Origin: Pseudocoprococcus catus
GTDB taxonomy: Bacteria > Bacillota > Clostridia > Lachnospirales > Lachnospiraceae
Assembly (NCBI RefSeq): GCF_019734885.1
Contig: NZ_JAAXCM010000045.1
Location: 1-53,798, forward strand
Direction: 5' to 3'
Length of the DNA stretch: 53,798 nucleotides
Shown: piece after piece, positions 9,370 to 17,213 of the stretch
Numbering within the stretch: the stretch's first letter is position 1
Layout: each line of letters begins with the position of its first letter
Program-made: the position numbers and the translations under genes
Notes under the pieces: generated by a model
Told to the model about the DNA's origin: nothing
What the model saw: only the letters and a program-made list of their open reading frames with translations
Database searches by the model: none

Positions 9370-10332
9370 ATGAATTATATAGTTGTAGATTTTGAGTGGA
9401 ATCAGACCTCTTATGGAAAGGGGTCTGAGAACCGTAAGATTCCCTTTGAAATCATTGAGATCGGAGCAGTGAAGCTTAATGAAAAACGGAAGGAAGTTGA
9501 TCGGTTCAGCCGGACGATCCGGCCAAAAGTATACAAGAAATTGCATTATATTACAAAAGAGCTGACAGGCATTACCCAGGAAGAGCTGAATGTCAGTGAT
9601 CCGTTTACGTATGTACTGGTGGATTTTATGCTCTGGTGTGGAAAGGATTACACCTTTTGCACATGGGGCAATATGGATCTTGTGGAATTACAGAGGAATA
9701 TGAAGTACTATGGTCTGCTGGATCTTCTCAAAGGCCCTGTAAAGTACTACAATGTTCAGAAATTGTTCAGAGAACTCTGTGCGCATGATACGGCTGCAGC
9801 ATCTTTAGAAACGGCGGTGGATTATTTTGATCTGCCGAAGTCAGAGGATTTTCATCGTGCGGTAAATGATGCAGCCTATACAGCGGAGATTTTTCGAAGG
9901 GTTGACCATGAAGCAGCGAAGAAGCTCTATTCGATTGATTATTATCAGAATCCTCAGACAAAGAAAGAAGAGATTCATCTCAGATATGATTCTTATTATA
10001 AATACATTTCCAGGGTTTTTGATACCCGGGAAGAGGCTATGGCAGATAAAGAAGTCCGTTCCACAAGATGCTATAAATGCGGACGGGCGGCCAGAAAGAG
10101 GATGCACTGGTTTTCTGCAAAGGCAAAAGCATATTATTGTCTGGCAGATTGCCCGGAGCATGGGTACATACGGGGCAAGATCCGTATCAAGAAGGATGAT
10201 GAACAGCGTATATATGTCGTTAAAACACTGCGGCTGATAGATGATGAAAAAGCGGATCAGCTGAGGCAGATGAAAGCAGATGTTCTTCAAAAAAGACGTG
10301 AACGCAGACAGAAAGGCTGTCAATGTCACTGA
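9370..10332 (+). CDS. DnaQ-like DEDDh 3'-5' exonuclease with C-terminal zinc ribbon
   Basis: The N-terminal ~185 residues form an RNase T/DnaQ exonuclease: the first DxE site is VDFEWNQTS, the second Asp is in TWGNMD, and the last site is HRAVNDAAYTAEIF with the DEDDh-type histidine. A KapD-like role on RNA or DNA ends is typical. The C-terminal part carries CYKCGRAARKRMHWF then YYCLADCPEHGY, a four-cysteine zinc-ribbon-like element not present in the minimal family. ATG 9370 is chosen because GGAG lies 8 bases upstream; an in-frame GTG at 9361 is less likely. It starts 23 bases after the LCP gene, so they may share a transcript. The 3' end overlaps the terminator stem. Confidence 0.8.
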   Translation: MNYIVVDFEWNQTSYGKGSENRKIPFEIIEIGAVKLNEKRKEVDRFSRTIRPKVYKKLHYITKELTGITQEELNVSDPFTYVLVDFMLWCGKDYTFCTWGNMDLVELQRNMKYYGLLDLLKGPVKYYNVQKLFRELCAHDTAAASLETAVDYFDLPKSEDFHRAVNDAAYTAEIFRRVDHEAAKKLYSIDYYQNPQTKKEEIHLRYDSYYKYISRVFDTREEAMADKEVRSTRCYKCGRAARKRMHWFSAKAKAYYCLADCPEHGYIRGKIRIKKDDEQRIYVVKTLRLIDDEKADQLRQMKADVLQKRRERRQKGCQCH

Positions 10333-10361
10333 ATATGTTCAGTGGCATTGACAGCCTTTTC
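10313..10361. terminator. Terminator overlapping the exonuclease stop codon
   Basis: AAGGCTGTCAATGTCACTGA pairs almost perfectly with its complement ending in GACAGCCTTTT, with a TAT loop. The stop codon of the exonuclease is inside the stem. The reverse integrase-like gene ends just to the right, so it may serve both strands. Confidence 0.85.
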
Positions 10362-10374
10362 GATTCGATAAAGA

Positions 10375-11112
10375 TCAGTGTGTCTGATTAAAATCTCTGA
10401 GTGTATCGTGCATCTGTTCAAGCAGTGTGTCCACACGACCATAGTACGGAAGCGACTGGCGTTTGCCGGTCAGCTTCCGGCGGATCTGCTTTAATTCATG
10501 GATAATGGCATCGATATCCTCCACACCTTTCTTGTCTGTCAGCAGATATTCCATGGCTTTCTGATTGCCGTCATCTGTAATCTTGTCATAGATAACCCGG
10601 ATATTCGGCTTCTCGCCGATATAACGGAAAGTAATATTTGGGGATGCGTGATTCAGTAAATTCTGAATATACTGAATATCACCGGTTTCCTTGTAATAGC
10701 GCCACGCAAAAGTCTTGCGCATAGTCTGTGTGCCGATAGATTTCAGACCGATTCTGTTGCCGGTCTGCTTGAAAATGCGATAAGCCTGTTCACGGGACAG
10801 CGGTTTATGCGTGCTGGCATATCCGGTAATCAGGTATTCGTCATCATCTCTGCCATCAATAAAGTCGGAAATTACAGCCTGAAGCTCTTCTTTCAAAGGA
10901 AAAGACTGTTCAATTTGTCGTGTTCCGATTACAGCGATCAGTTTGTCCTTGTCACGTACATCTTTTACTCTAAATTGCAAGATATCCTGAAGCTGCAACC
11001 CTGTTCCGATTCCGATCTCAAATAAAATGTAATATTTATCGTCAACAGATCTTAATGCGTCTCTAAATTTTTGGAGTGTTTCGTCATCTTTAATCGGAGC
11101 GACCCAGTTCAT
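10375..11112 (-). CDS. Tyrosine-recombinase-like protein lacking the first catalytic arginine
   Basis: A 245-residue protein with a phage-integrase catalytic fold and a short N-terminal part. The second catalytic box is TQTMRKTFAWRYY (Arg kept, His replaced by Thr) and the third is LLNHASPNITFRYIG, with Tyr in the usual nucleophile position. The first box reads IGIGTGLQLQDILQF, where family members have TGLRxxE/DLL, so the first Arg is Gln. This may reduce or abolish strand cleavage. The start at 11112 (MNWVAPIKD) follows GAGGTG at good spacing; an in-frame ATG at 11142 is the alternative. No att-like repeats or element genes surround it, so it is more likely a domesticated, stand-alone gene than an active element integrase. 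Confidence 0.7.
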   Translation of the reverse strand: MNWVAPIKDDETLQKFRDALRSVDDKYYILFEIGIGTGLQLQDILQFRVKDVRDKDKLIAVIGTRQIEQSFPLKEELQAVISDFIDGRDDDEYLITGYASTHKPLSREQAYRIFKQTGNRIGLKSIGTQTMRKTFAWRYYKETGDIQYIQNLLNHASPNITFRYIGEKPNIRVIYDKITDDGNQKAMEYLLTDKKGVEDIDAIIHELKQIRRKLTGKRQSLPYYGRVDTLLEQMHDTLRDFNQTH

Positions 11113-11245
11113 ATATTCACCTCGTGTATAACGTATCATCATAGTGAAGAGGTAGACTATTCACTACATTTATCAATCCCATTATAACACGGTTACATTT
11201 TAAATCAAGTAATTTATCAAAGTTCAGCTATATTCGACAATGATA

Positions 11246-12562
11246 TTAATGATTTTTGTTATATTTTTTAATGCGTTCATCACGAAGACGTTCATAATTT
11301 CGACGATGTTTTCTGCGTTTTAAGACATGATACAGCCAGATCATGAAGAGTGACAGCAAAATAACGGTGCAGATGACGCATAACAGGGCTATAAATATAT
11401 GCTCCAGTGCGAAATTGACCATTTTGTGAAGATATATCGACAGCGGGGATCCGTTGGAATAATCGTCAGCTGCCGGAAGCATTTCAGAGTCACTTTCTGT
11501 TTCAGTAAGTTCTGCAAATGCAGGCAGATTCTCTGTTTCTCCGGGGTGGCTGAAGGTGGAGGATTCAGTTTCGGCAGTTGTTTCTGCAGCGGCCATTTTG
11601 GTTACCAAACGGTCGTAGTTGTCGAAGCAGTAGTCCATGGCACTGATGGTATCGGGATAGATATGACCGTCAGAATTCTCCATAACGACGCTTACAAGGG
11701 TGTGATCATTCTTTTCGGCATAAGTAACAAGGGTATTTTTGGCTTCCGATGTATAGCCTGTTTTGCCGCCGATGCAGGCATCATAATGGTATTTGGTATC
11801 CATCAGCATCTGATGCTTGTGATAGAGTGTAAAGCCTTCCGGTCGGAGATTGGTAGATTTGACAGTGTATTCCTTACATCCGGTGATTTCGCGAAATGTG
11901 GGATTCTGAATCGCCTCCTTTGCAATAAGTGCCATATCATGGGCACTGGTATAATGCTCCGGGTCGTGGAGTCCGTTTGGGTTGACGAAATGTGTGTTGG
12001 TGCAGCCAAGCTGTTTGGCCCGTTCATTCATCAGATCGCAGAAAGCACTGACAGAACCGCTGAGATACTTGGCAGCTCCGTTGCAGACTTCATTGGCTGA
12101 AGACATGAGAATCGCATGAAGGGCATCGTTGACAGTAAGCTCTTCGCCGTTGAGTATGCCGATATTCATGTCATTATAATAATTCAGACCGTTCCAACAA
12201 TCCTGGGAGAATGTGATGGTGTCGTCAAGATCAGCGTTCTCAATAAGTAGAAGACCGGTCATTACTTTCGTGATGCTGGCAGGATAATGCCGGTCATCCA
12301 TGTTTTTGTAATAAAGAATTTCGCCGGTATCAACGTCCATAACGCAGGCTGCACTGGAGTATAAAATGATATCTTCCGTTGAGACCTTGTCTGTCGGCAG
12401 GATAACGGGACCTGACGGAGCTTCGGTCTCTGTTTCAGATGCGTCCGTTTTTTCTTCTGAAGAGGCTGCATTTGTTTCGTCGGCATAGGCTGTCAGGGGT
12501 GAAAGTATGCAGCTGGAGAAAAAAAGGAGCATTATAAATAAAGTACAAATTAATTTTTTCAT
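11246..12562 (-). CDS. D-alanyl-D-alanine carboxypeptidase (low-molecular-weight PBP)
   Basis: Trims the terminal D-Ala from peptidoglycan stem peptides outside the membrane. The 438-residue product starts with a clear signal peptide ending near AYA, then a Ser/Thr/Glu-rich linker. The three penicillin-binding motifs are present: SITK near residue 96, SAN near 155, and KTG (GGKTGYTSEAKNTLV) near 266. A second acidic linker leads to a C-terminal membrane helix (IFIALLCVICTVILLSLFMI) and a basic cytoplasmic tail. The DacF/DacB type is the closest recall. The start follows AGGAG with suitable spacing. It is transcribed alone from a promoter at about 12599-12627. Confidence 0.92.
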   Translation of the reverse strand: MKKLICTLFIMLLFFSSCILSPLTAYADETNAASSEEKTDASETETEAPSGPVILPTDKVSTEDIILYSSAACVMDVDTGEILYYKNMDDRHYPASITKVMTGLLLIENADLDDTITFSQDCWNGLNYYNDMNIGILNGEELTVNDALHAILMSSANEVCNGAAKYLSGSVSAFCDLMNERAKQLGCTNTHFVNPNGLHDPEHYTSAHDMALIAKEAIQNPTFREITGCKEYTVKSTNLRPEGFTLYHKHQMLMDTKYHYDACIGGKTGYTSEAKNTLVTYAEKNDHTLVSVVMENSDGHIYPDTISAMDYCFDNYDRLVTKMAAAETTAETESSTFSHPGETENLPAFAELTETESDSEMLPAADDYSNGSPLSIYLHKMVNFALEHIFIALLCVICTVILLSLFMIWLYHVLKRRKHRRNYERLRDERIKKYNKNH

Positions 12563-12598
12563 GTAAAAAATCTCCTAAATACAGTATAGTCCGCAATT

Positions 12599-12627
12599 AT
12601 AGTATAAGATTTCAGCCAAAAAGTCAA
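12599..12627 (-). promoter_or_regulatory. Promoter of the D,D-carboxypeptidase gene
   Basis: On the reverse strand, TTGACT (12627-12622), 17 bases, then TACTAT (12604-12599); a TATAAT overlaps slightly downstream. Confidence 0.6.
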
Positions 12628-12804
12628 ATTGTATCTTTTGCCAGGTTTCGCATGGCTTTAATCTAGGTGAAAGATGAAAAGCTGATTATTGAATAAATAT
12701 GCGACATGTGTTAAACTTTATTCCATACGAGCCGTTTGGGATTAAGAAATAATCAGACAATTGACGGAGAATAAGCAGAATCGGATAAAAGTGCGGAAGA
12801 AAGG

Positions 12805-13251
12805 ATGAAGGACAGGATGTTAAGTAAAGAAATGCGCGAGAAACTGATGGGTGAAATCGGACGTAATGATAAGTTTATCGAATTGATAGGTATCAGAATT
12901 GTGGAGTTAGATGAAGGATATTGTAAAGGTGAACTGGAAGTCACTGATCAGCATATGAATCCACTGGGAACTGTTCATGGCGGATGCCTGTACACGCTGG
13001 CGGATACGGTGGCTGGTTTTGCAGCAGCCTCCTGCGGATTTGAAGGACCGACGCTTTCCGGAAATATGTATTTTCTCAGACCGACAATGGGCGTGAAGAA
13101 ACTGACCTGTGAGAGCCGTGTTGTGAAGAACGGCAAGCGTATCCGTGTTGTGGAAGCAACGATTTACGGCGATAATGGGCAGGAAATTTCAAGAAGTCTT
13201 CTGGAATATATGGATATGCAGCGTGAAATGGTTATCAAAAAAGAAGATTAA
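12805..13251 (+). CDS. PaaI-family hotdog thioesterase
   Basis: A 148-residue single hotdog domain that would hydrolyse acyl-CoA thioesters in the cytoplasm. The family core is visible: HMNPLGTVHGGCLYTLADTV, with the HGG turn after the Asn-containing loop and the LAD helix, followed by beta strands ending in VVEATIYGDNGQEI. Length is normal. The start is uncertain: ATG 12805 has GAAAGG directly against it, while ATG 12817 (MLSKEMRE) has AAGGA four bases upstream. A 246-base region with a promoter separates it from ilvB, so the genes are probably independent. Confidence 0.8.
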   Translation: MKDRMLSKEMREKLMGEIGRNDKFIELIGIRIVELDEGYCKGELEVTDQHMNPLGTVHGGCLYTLADTVAGFAAASCGFEGPTLSGNMYFLRPTMGVKKLTCESRVVKNGKRIRVVEATIYGDNGQEISRSLLEYMDMQREMVIKKED

Positions 13252-13313
13252 TTCAGATCGGATCAATTAAAAATTTCTATGAATGAGATAAATATTTAAC
13301 GGGGCCGCGTTTA

Positions 13314-13342
13314 TTTACACTCCTGCGTGAATGTGATAAAAT
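13314..13342 (+). promoter_or_regulatory. Promoter of the ilvB operon
   Basis: TTTACA (13314-13319), 17-base spacer, TAAAAT (13337-13342). It leaves a leader of about 150 bases before ilvB. No T-box core (GGTGGTACCGCG type) is visible in it. Confidence 0.65.
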
Positions 13343-13442
13343 GTATTACATTCAACAGGAGTCGTGTATCCTCAGGGGAGAGTACAGTGCAGGAGAGCAG
13401 ACTGCGTGATATCAGATGGAGGATATGATATGTAAGAGAAAG

Positions 13443-13469
13443 GTAACTGTGAAGGGACTGAACAGTTAC
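13443..13469 (+). promoter_or_regulatory. Hairpin in the ilvB leader
   Basis: An exact 8-bp stem GTAACTGT (13443-13450) / ACAGTTAC (13462-13469) with an 11-base loop lies about 18 bases before the ribosome-binding site. There is no following T run, so it is not an attenuator as it stands. It could affect translation or mRNA stability. Confidence 0.4.
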
Positions 13470-13497
13470 AGAAAACAGAGTGTATGGAGGTAGTGCT

Positions 13498-15120
13498 ATG
13501 TTAACTGGAGCACAGGTAATGGTTAAATGTCTGGAAGCCGAGGGCATCAAGGCTGTGTTCGGCTATCCTGGCGTTGCGATCTGTCCGTTTTACGACAGTT
13601 TATATGATTCAGGTATCAGGAATATTTTGGTTCGCCATGAACAGAACGGCGGACATATGGCCAGCGGATATGCCCGTGTGACGAGGAAACCGGCAGTCTG
13701 TGTGGCAACTTCGGGACCGGGGGCGACGAATTTGATCACAGCATTGGCAACGGCTTATGCGGACAGCATTCCGCTGATTGCGATCACAGGACAGGTTTCA
13801 AGTGAACTCCTTGGCAAGGATGTTTTTCAGGAGGCAGATATTACAGGTTCGGCGGAACCTTTTGTCAAATACAGCTATCTGGTGAGAGATGCCAGAGAGA
13901 TCCCCCGTATTTTCAAGGAGGCATTCCATATTGCATCTACAGGACGCCGGGGCCCGGTTCTGATTGATGTACCGCTGGATGTTCAGCAGAAGCAGATAGA
14001 ATATGTGCCGGTGAATGAAGTCAGTATCCGTGGTTATAAGCCGACAGTGAAGGGCAATAATCTTCAGATCCGCAAGGTTGTGGATGTATTGTCCCGTGCC
14101 GGTAAACCGCTGATCTGTGTGGGCGGCGGAACAATTCTCGGCAATGGTGAGCAGGTTGTCCGCGAGTTTGCGAATAAATTTCACATTCCGGTTGTTTCTA
14201 CTATGATGGGTATCGGTGTTATGCCGAATGAAGATCCTTTATATATGGGCATGCTGGGAACCAATGGTAAGCCTCATGCTAACTATGCAGTTCATGAGTG
14301 CGATGTCCTTGTACTTGTGGGGGCCAGAGTGGCAGACCGAGCCGTTGTGAAGCCTTACAAGCTTGAGAGAAGGAATACAACTATTGTCCATATCGATGTG
14401 GATCCGGCTGAGATCGGCAAGAATCTCGGAACAACGGTTCCGCTGGTAGGCGATGTGCATGTGATCTTTGAGAATCTGCTTCAGTATGAGATTCCGGGAG
14501 ATTACACAGCATGGAATGAAGAACTGGCAGAGAAGAAAGCAGCTTATGTGGACAGACGTCATTTTAATCCGGATTTTGTGAATCCATGCCGTTTTGTTCA
14601 GACACTGAGCGGCAAGATGAATGATGATGCCATTTATGTAGCGGATGTTGGTCAGAATCAGCTCTGGTCTGCAGATAATTATGTGATGAAGCACGGCCGT
14701 TTCCTGACAACAGGCGGATTCGGTACAATGGGTTATTCCATTCCTGCAGCTATCGGTGTCCGCGCGGCATTGCCGGATACACAGATTGTCGCTGTCTGTG
14801 GTGATGGTTCCTTCCAGATGTCTCTGATGGAACTGGCTACCATGCGTCAGTGGGACCTGCCGATCAAGTTTGTTATTATGAGGAATGGCTATCTTGGTCT
14901 GGTACGTGAATATCAGCATCATACCTATCATGACCGTTACAGCGGCGTTTCATTGGACGGCAGTCCTGATTTTGAGAAAATCGCAGAGGCTTACGGATTG
15001 GATTATTTCCATCTTGAACATAATGACGAGATGGAACAGAGAATTGATGAATTCCTTGCATGCGACCATGCAGCCATGATGGTTTGTGAGGTTTACAGTT
15101 TTGATTTGGTAAAGGAGTAA
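13498..15120 (+). CDS. ilvB: Acetolactate synthase large (catalytic) subunit
   Basis: Joins two pyruvates, or pyruvate and 2-oxobutyrate, in the first common step of valine, leucine and isoleucine synthesis, using thiamine diphosphate and FAD. The 540-residue product has the catalytic Glu in LVRHEQNGGHMASGYAR, SGPGATN, the FAD/central domain, and the thiamine diphosphate site VCGDGSFQMSLMELATMR...IMRNGYLG (GDG...N). It is slightly shorter than many IlvB proteins, mainly at the C-terminus. The start follows TATGGAGG by 7 bases; an in-frame ATG at 13480 overlaps that site. The regulatory subunit follows after 7 bases, confirming the biosynthetic rather than catabolic (AlsS) type. Confidence 0.93.
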   Translation: MLTGAQVMVKCLEAEGIKAVFGYPGVAICPFYDSLYDSGIRNILVRHEQNGGHMASGYARVTRKPAVCVATSGPGATNLITALATAYADSIPLIAITGQVSSELLGKDVFQEADITGSAEPFVKYSYLVRDAREIPRIFKEAFHIASTGRRGPVLIDVPLDVQQKQIEYVPVNEVSIRGYKPTVKGNNLQIRKVVDVLSRAGKPLICVGGGTILGNGEQVVREFANKFHIPVVSTMMGIGVMPNEDPLYMGMLGTNGKPHANYAVHECDVLVLVGARVADRAVVKPYKLERRNTTIVHIDVDPAEIGKNLGTTVPLVGDVHVIFENLLQYEIPGDYTAWNEELAEKKAAYVDRRHFNPDFVNPCRFVQTLSGKMNDDAIYVADVGQNQLWSADNYVMKHGRFLTTGGFGTMGYSIPAAIGVRAALPDTQIVAVCGDGSFQMSLMELATMRQWDLPIKFVIMRNGYLGLVREYQHHTYHDRYSGVSLDGSPDFEKIAEAYGLDYFHLEHNDEMEQRIDEFLACDHAAMMVCEVYSFDLVKE

Positions 15121-15127
15121 CAGGCGG

Positions 15128-15610
15128 ATGAAAGGAATATTTTCGGTATTAGTAGAGAATAAAGCCGGTGCATTGAGCAAGACCGCCGGATTATTTGCCA
15201 GAAGAGGTTTTAACATCGACAGTCTTGCTGTAGGTGAGACGGATGACAGAGATATATCCAGTATGACCATCATCTCAACCGGGGATGAGCGTATCATGGA
15301 GCAGATTGAGAAACAGCTGAACAAGAAGATCGATGTAATCAAGGTTCGCCGTTTTGCAGAGAATAAGTGTGTAACAAGAGAACTTTTGATGCTGAAGGTG
15401 ACTTATACGAATGTGACAAGATCAGACATTATGGAGATCTGCAATATTACAGGTGCTCATATCGCAGATCTTTCACCGAAGTCCATGGTCATTGAACTGA
15501 CCGCCAAGACATCCAAGATTGATCGTTTTATCAAGCTGATGCAGCCATTTGGCATTATTGAGATGGCACGTACAGGCGCACTGGCTGTACAGAGAGATTC
15601 CAACGAATAG
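15128..15610 (+). CDS. ilvN: Acetolactate synthase small (regulatory) subunit
   Basis: Binds valine and activates the catalytic subunit. The 160-residue product begins with the ACT domain (IFSVLVENKAGALSKTAGLF ... FNIDSLAVGET) and has the second IlvN/IlvH domain through residue 160 ending in GIIEMARTGALAVQR. Length matches the short IlvH form. It starts 7 bases after ilvB and is followed 11 bases later by trmB, so the three genes form one operon. Confidence 0.93.
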   Translation: MKGIFSVLVENKAGALSKTAGLFARRGFNIDSLAVGETDDRDISSMTIISTGDERIMEQIEKQLNKKIDVIKVRRFAENKCVTRELLMLKVTYTNVTRSDIMEICNITGAHIADLSPKSMVIELTAKTSKIDRFIKLMQPFGIIEMARTGALAVQRDSNE

Positions 15611-15621
15611 GCAGGTTTTTT

Positions 15622-16284
15622 ATGAGACTTAGAAATGTAAGAGGTTCAAGAGAGACAATTGCAGCAGATGAATGCGTTCTGCATGATCCTGAGGAGCAGC
15701 GGGCACAGAAGGGCCGCTGGCATGAACTTTTTGGCAATGACCATCCGATCCACATTGAAGTCGGCATGGGTAAAGGTCAGTTTATCATGACGCTGGCACA
15801 GCAGAACCCGGATATTAATTATATCGGTATTGAGAAGTATTCAAGCGTGCTTGTGCGTGCTTTGGAGAAATACCATACATATGAGGGCGACAATATTTTC
15901 TTCCTTCGCATGGATGCGGAAGAGATTGCGGATGTTTTTGATGAGAATGAAGTAGACAGGATTTATTTGAATTTCTCAGATCCATGGCCGAAGGATCGCC
16001 ATGCTAAACGTCGTTTAACTTCCAAGGAATACTGGGCACGATATGATCGGATTCTCTGCCCGGAGGGACGTGTGATCTTCAAGACAGACAATCGTCCGTT
16101 ATTCGACTTTTCACTGGAGCAGGTGGAAGTGGCCGGCTGGCAGCTGGACAACTATACGTTTGACCTGCATCACAGTGAATATGCGGAAGGCAACGTTATG
16201 ACTGAATATGAGGAGCGCTTTACAGCCAAGGGCAATCCAATTTGTCGTCTGGTGGCACACAGAGATCCGCAAAAAAAAGGATAG
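15622..16284 (+). CDS. trmB: tRNA (guanine-N7-)-methyltransferase
   Basis: Methylates G46 of the tRNA variable loop with S-adenosylmethionine. The 220-residue product has the Rossmann motif HIEVGMGKGQFIMTLA, the acidic residue of motif II in IGIEKYSSV, and the family signature NFSDPWPKDRHAKRRLT. The C-terminal TxYE box (MTEYEERF) is present. It begins 11 bases after ilvN and ends about 24 bases before the large palindromic element. The link to branched-chain amino acid synthesis seems only transcriptional. Confidence 0.92.
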   Translation: MRLRNVRGSRETIAADECVLHDPEEQRAQKGRWHELFGNDHPIHIEVGMGKGQFIMTLAQQNPDINYIGIEKYSSVLVRALEKYHTYEGDNIFFLRMDAEEIADVFDENEVDRIYLNFSDPWPKDRHAKRRLTSKEYWARYDRILCPEGRVIFKTDNRPLFDFSLEQVEVAGWQLDNYTFDLHHSEYAEGNVMTEYEERFTAKGNPICRLVAHRDPQKKG

Positions 16285-16307
16285 AGCGCAGAAAACAGAC
16301 CTTAGAC

Positions 16308-16507
16308 GGATTTGTGAAACATTCAGGATTTTTCGAAAACATATAAAATTCCCCTCTTCACAGCAGGCACGTTCGCACTGCCTAACACTGTCAGCGGTAC
16401 ATAAGATGCCAAAGGACGGCATCTAAGTACCGGACGTGTTAGGAGCACCTGCTGTGAAGAGGGGAATTTCTATATGTTTACCCGAGAATTGAGTGTTTCA
16501 CAAATCC
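16308..16507. repeat. 200-bp palindromic structured element, copy A
   Basis: The two ends (GGATTTGTGAAAC and its complement GTTTCACAAATCC) start a nearly continuous hairpin. Inside are a perfect 17-bp helix (16351-16367 with 16448-16464), a 7-bp helix CTAACAC (16382-16388) / GTGTTAG (16436-16442), and a 7-bp helix AGATGCC / GGCATCT closed by the loop AAAGGAC (16411-16417). Unpaired CAGCGGTAC and AAGTACCGG lie between them. A second element at 34491-34685 keeps the loops and single-stranded words but has different, still paired helices. There is no open frame and no T run at its end. It could be a structured RNA, a dispersed palindromic repeat or a non-autonomous mobile element; I do not recognise it as a known family. 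Confidence 0.8.
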
Positions 16508-16652
16508 TGTTTCATGAAGTTTTTGACTGCACGCTTTGAATTTGAAGCGCTAGGTGCTGGATAATGTTTAGAAGAAGATAATGTTTCGAAAACGATATTT
16601 CAGCTTGCTGCATAAGATAGTAATAGGAAATTTGAATTCCGGAGGCGTATGC

Positions 16653-16802
16653 ATGGCTTCTTTTAAGCAAAAAATGGCGGGTAAGGCGGTACTGTTTGCT
16701 TATGATCATAAACAGATTTCTAAGCGGGGACAGCGGTTGGGGGATTCTTATAAAGAAGTGAAAAAGACAATTGAAAATATTGGCAAGGATAAAACACGCT
16801 AA
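16653..16802 (+). CDS. Small basic protein of unknown function (49 aa)
   Basis: A good GGAGG site lies 7 bases upstream of ATG 16653, and a strong terminator begins 19 bases after the stop, so expression is plausible. The product (MASFKQKMAGKAVLFAYDHK...) is basic, with no membrane helix, cysteines or signal peptide. I do not recognise a family. An in-frame ATG at 16581 has no ribosome site. The gene stands between the palindromic element and the toxin promoter. Confidence 0.55.
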   Translation: MASFKQKMAGKAVLFAYDHKQISKRGQRLGDSYKEVKKTIENIGKDKTR

Positions 16803-16820
16803 AAGTTGTTGTTTCATATA

Positions 16821-16887
16821 AGAGACATCTTTTGATATGACTTTGTATAAGATACAGAGAAAATATCAAAGGATGTCTCTTTTTTTT
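16821..16887 (+). terminator. Strong terminator after the 49-aa gene
   Basis: An 18-bp stem AGAGACATCTTTTGATAT (16821-16838) / ATATCAAAGGATGTCTCT (16863-16880), one G-U pair, followed by eight T. It insulates the toxin operon from upstream transcription. Confidence 0.9.
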
Positions 16888-16948
16888 GATTTCTTGGATT
16901 TTGAGAAAATACAGAGAATAAAAATCTGAAAAAATTAGAAAATATCTA

Positions 16949-16977
16949 TTGATAATCTCTGAAAATGGGAATATAAC
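16949..16977 (+). promoter_or_regulatory. Promoter of Rhs island 1
   Basis: TTGATA (16949-16954), 17-base spacer, TATAAC (16972-16977). The spacer ends in GGGAA as in the promoter of island 2 (46353-46381). Transcription should start at about 16984. Confidence 0.75.
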
Positions 16978-16983
16978 AACCTC

Positions 16984-17213
16984 GACATCACGGAAACTAA
17001 GAAAAATAGATAAGATATTCTTCAAATGTAAGAATGCATGCAAGAAAGAATGTCTGAGAAAAGCAGAACTCAATGCGGAAAACCTGTTTCTGAAAATTCG
17101 AGAATACAGTTGGAATTCCGGGATGGGGCTGCCGTGATGATGACATGGCAAATATCCGGATCTTTGCACGAAACTTTATATATGACAGAACAAAAGAAAA
17201 AGGAGAAAGAACA
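16984..17213 (+). promoter_or_regulatory. Conserved structured 5' leader of Rhs toxin 1
   Basis: About 230 bases separate the expected transcript start from the toxin gene. ATCACGG (16987-16993), at the very 5' end of the RNA, can pair with CCGTGAT (17132-17138). A following hairpin GCAAA (17148-17152) / TTTGC (17163-17167) encloses TATCCGGATC. The same parts, in the same order and spacing, occur before toxin 2. A conserved word CTGAAAATTCGAGAATACAG lies before the closing strand, while the middle of the leader is not conserved. It may be a cis-regulatory RNA or protein-binding leader; part of the 3' conservation could also reflect an old coding segment. Confidence 0.55.

Noticed and set aside
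13343-13497. T-box or BCAA attenuator in the ilvB leader
   Set aside because: No T-box core, specifier loop or terminator with T run could be seen; only a small hairpin remains.
16949-17137. 62-codon open frame in the leader of toxin 1
   Set aside because: It begins inside the -35/-10 region, ahead of the expected transcript start, so it cannot be translated from that promoter.
16984-17213. c-di-GMP, cobalamin or other known riboswitch in the Rhs leaders
   Set aside because: Compared from memory with the conserved cores of the common classes; none was found, so only an unassigned structured leader is reported.
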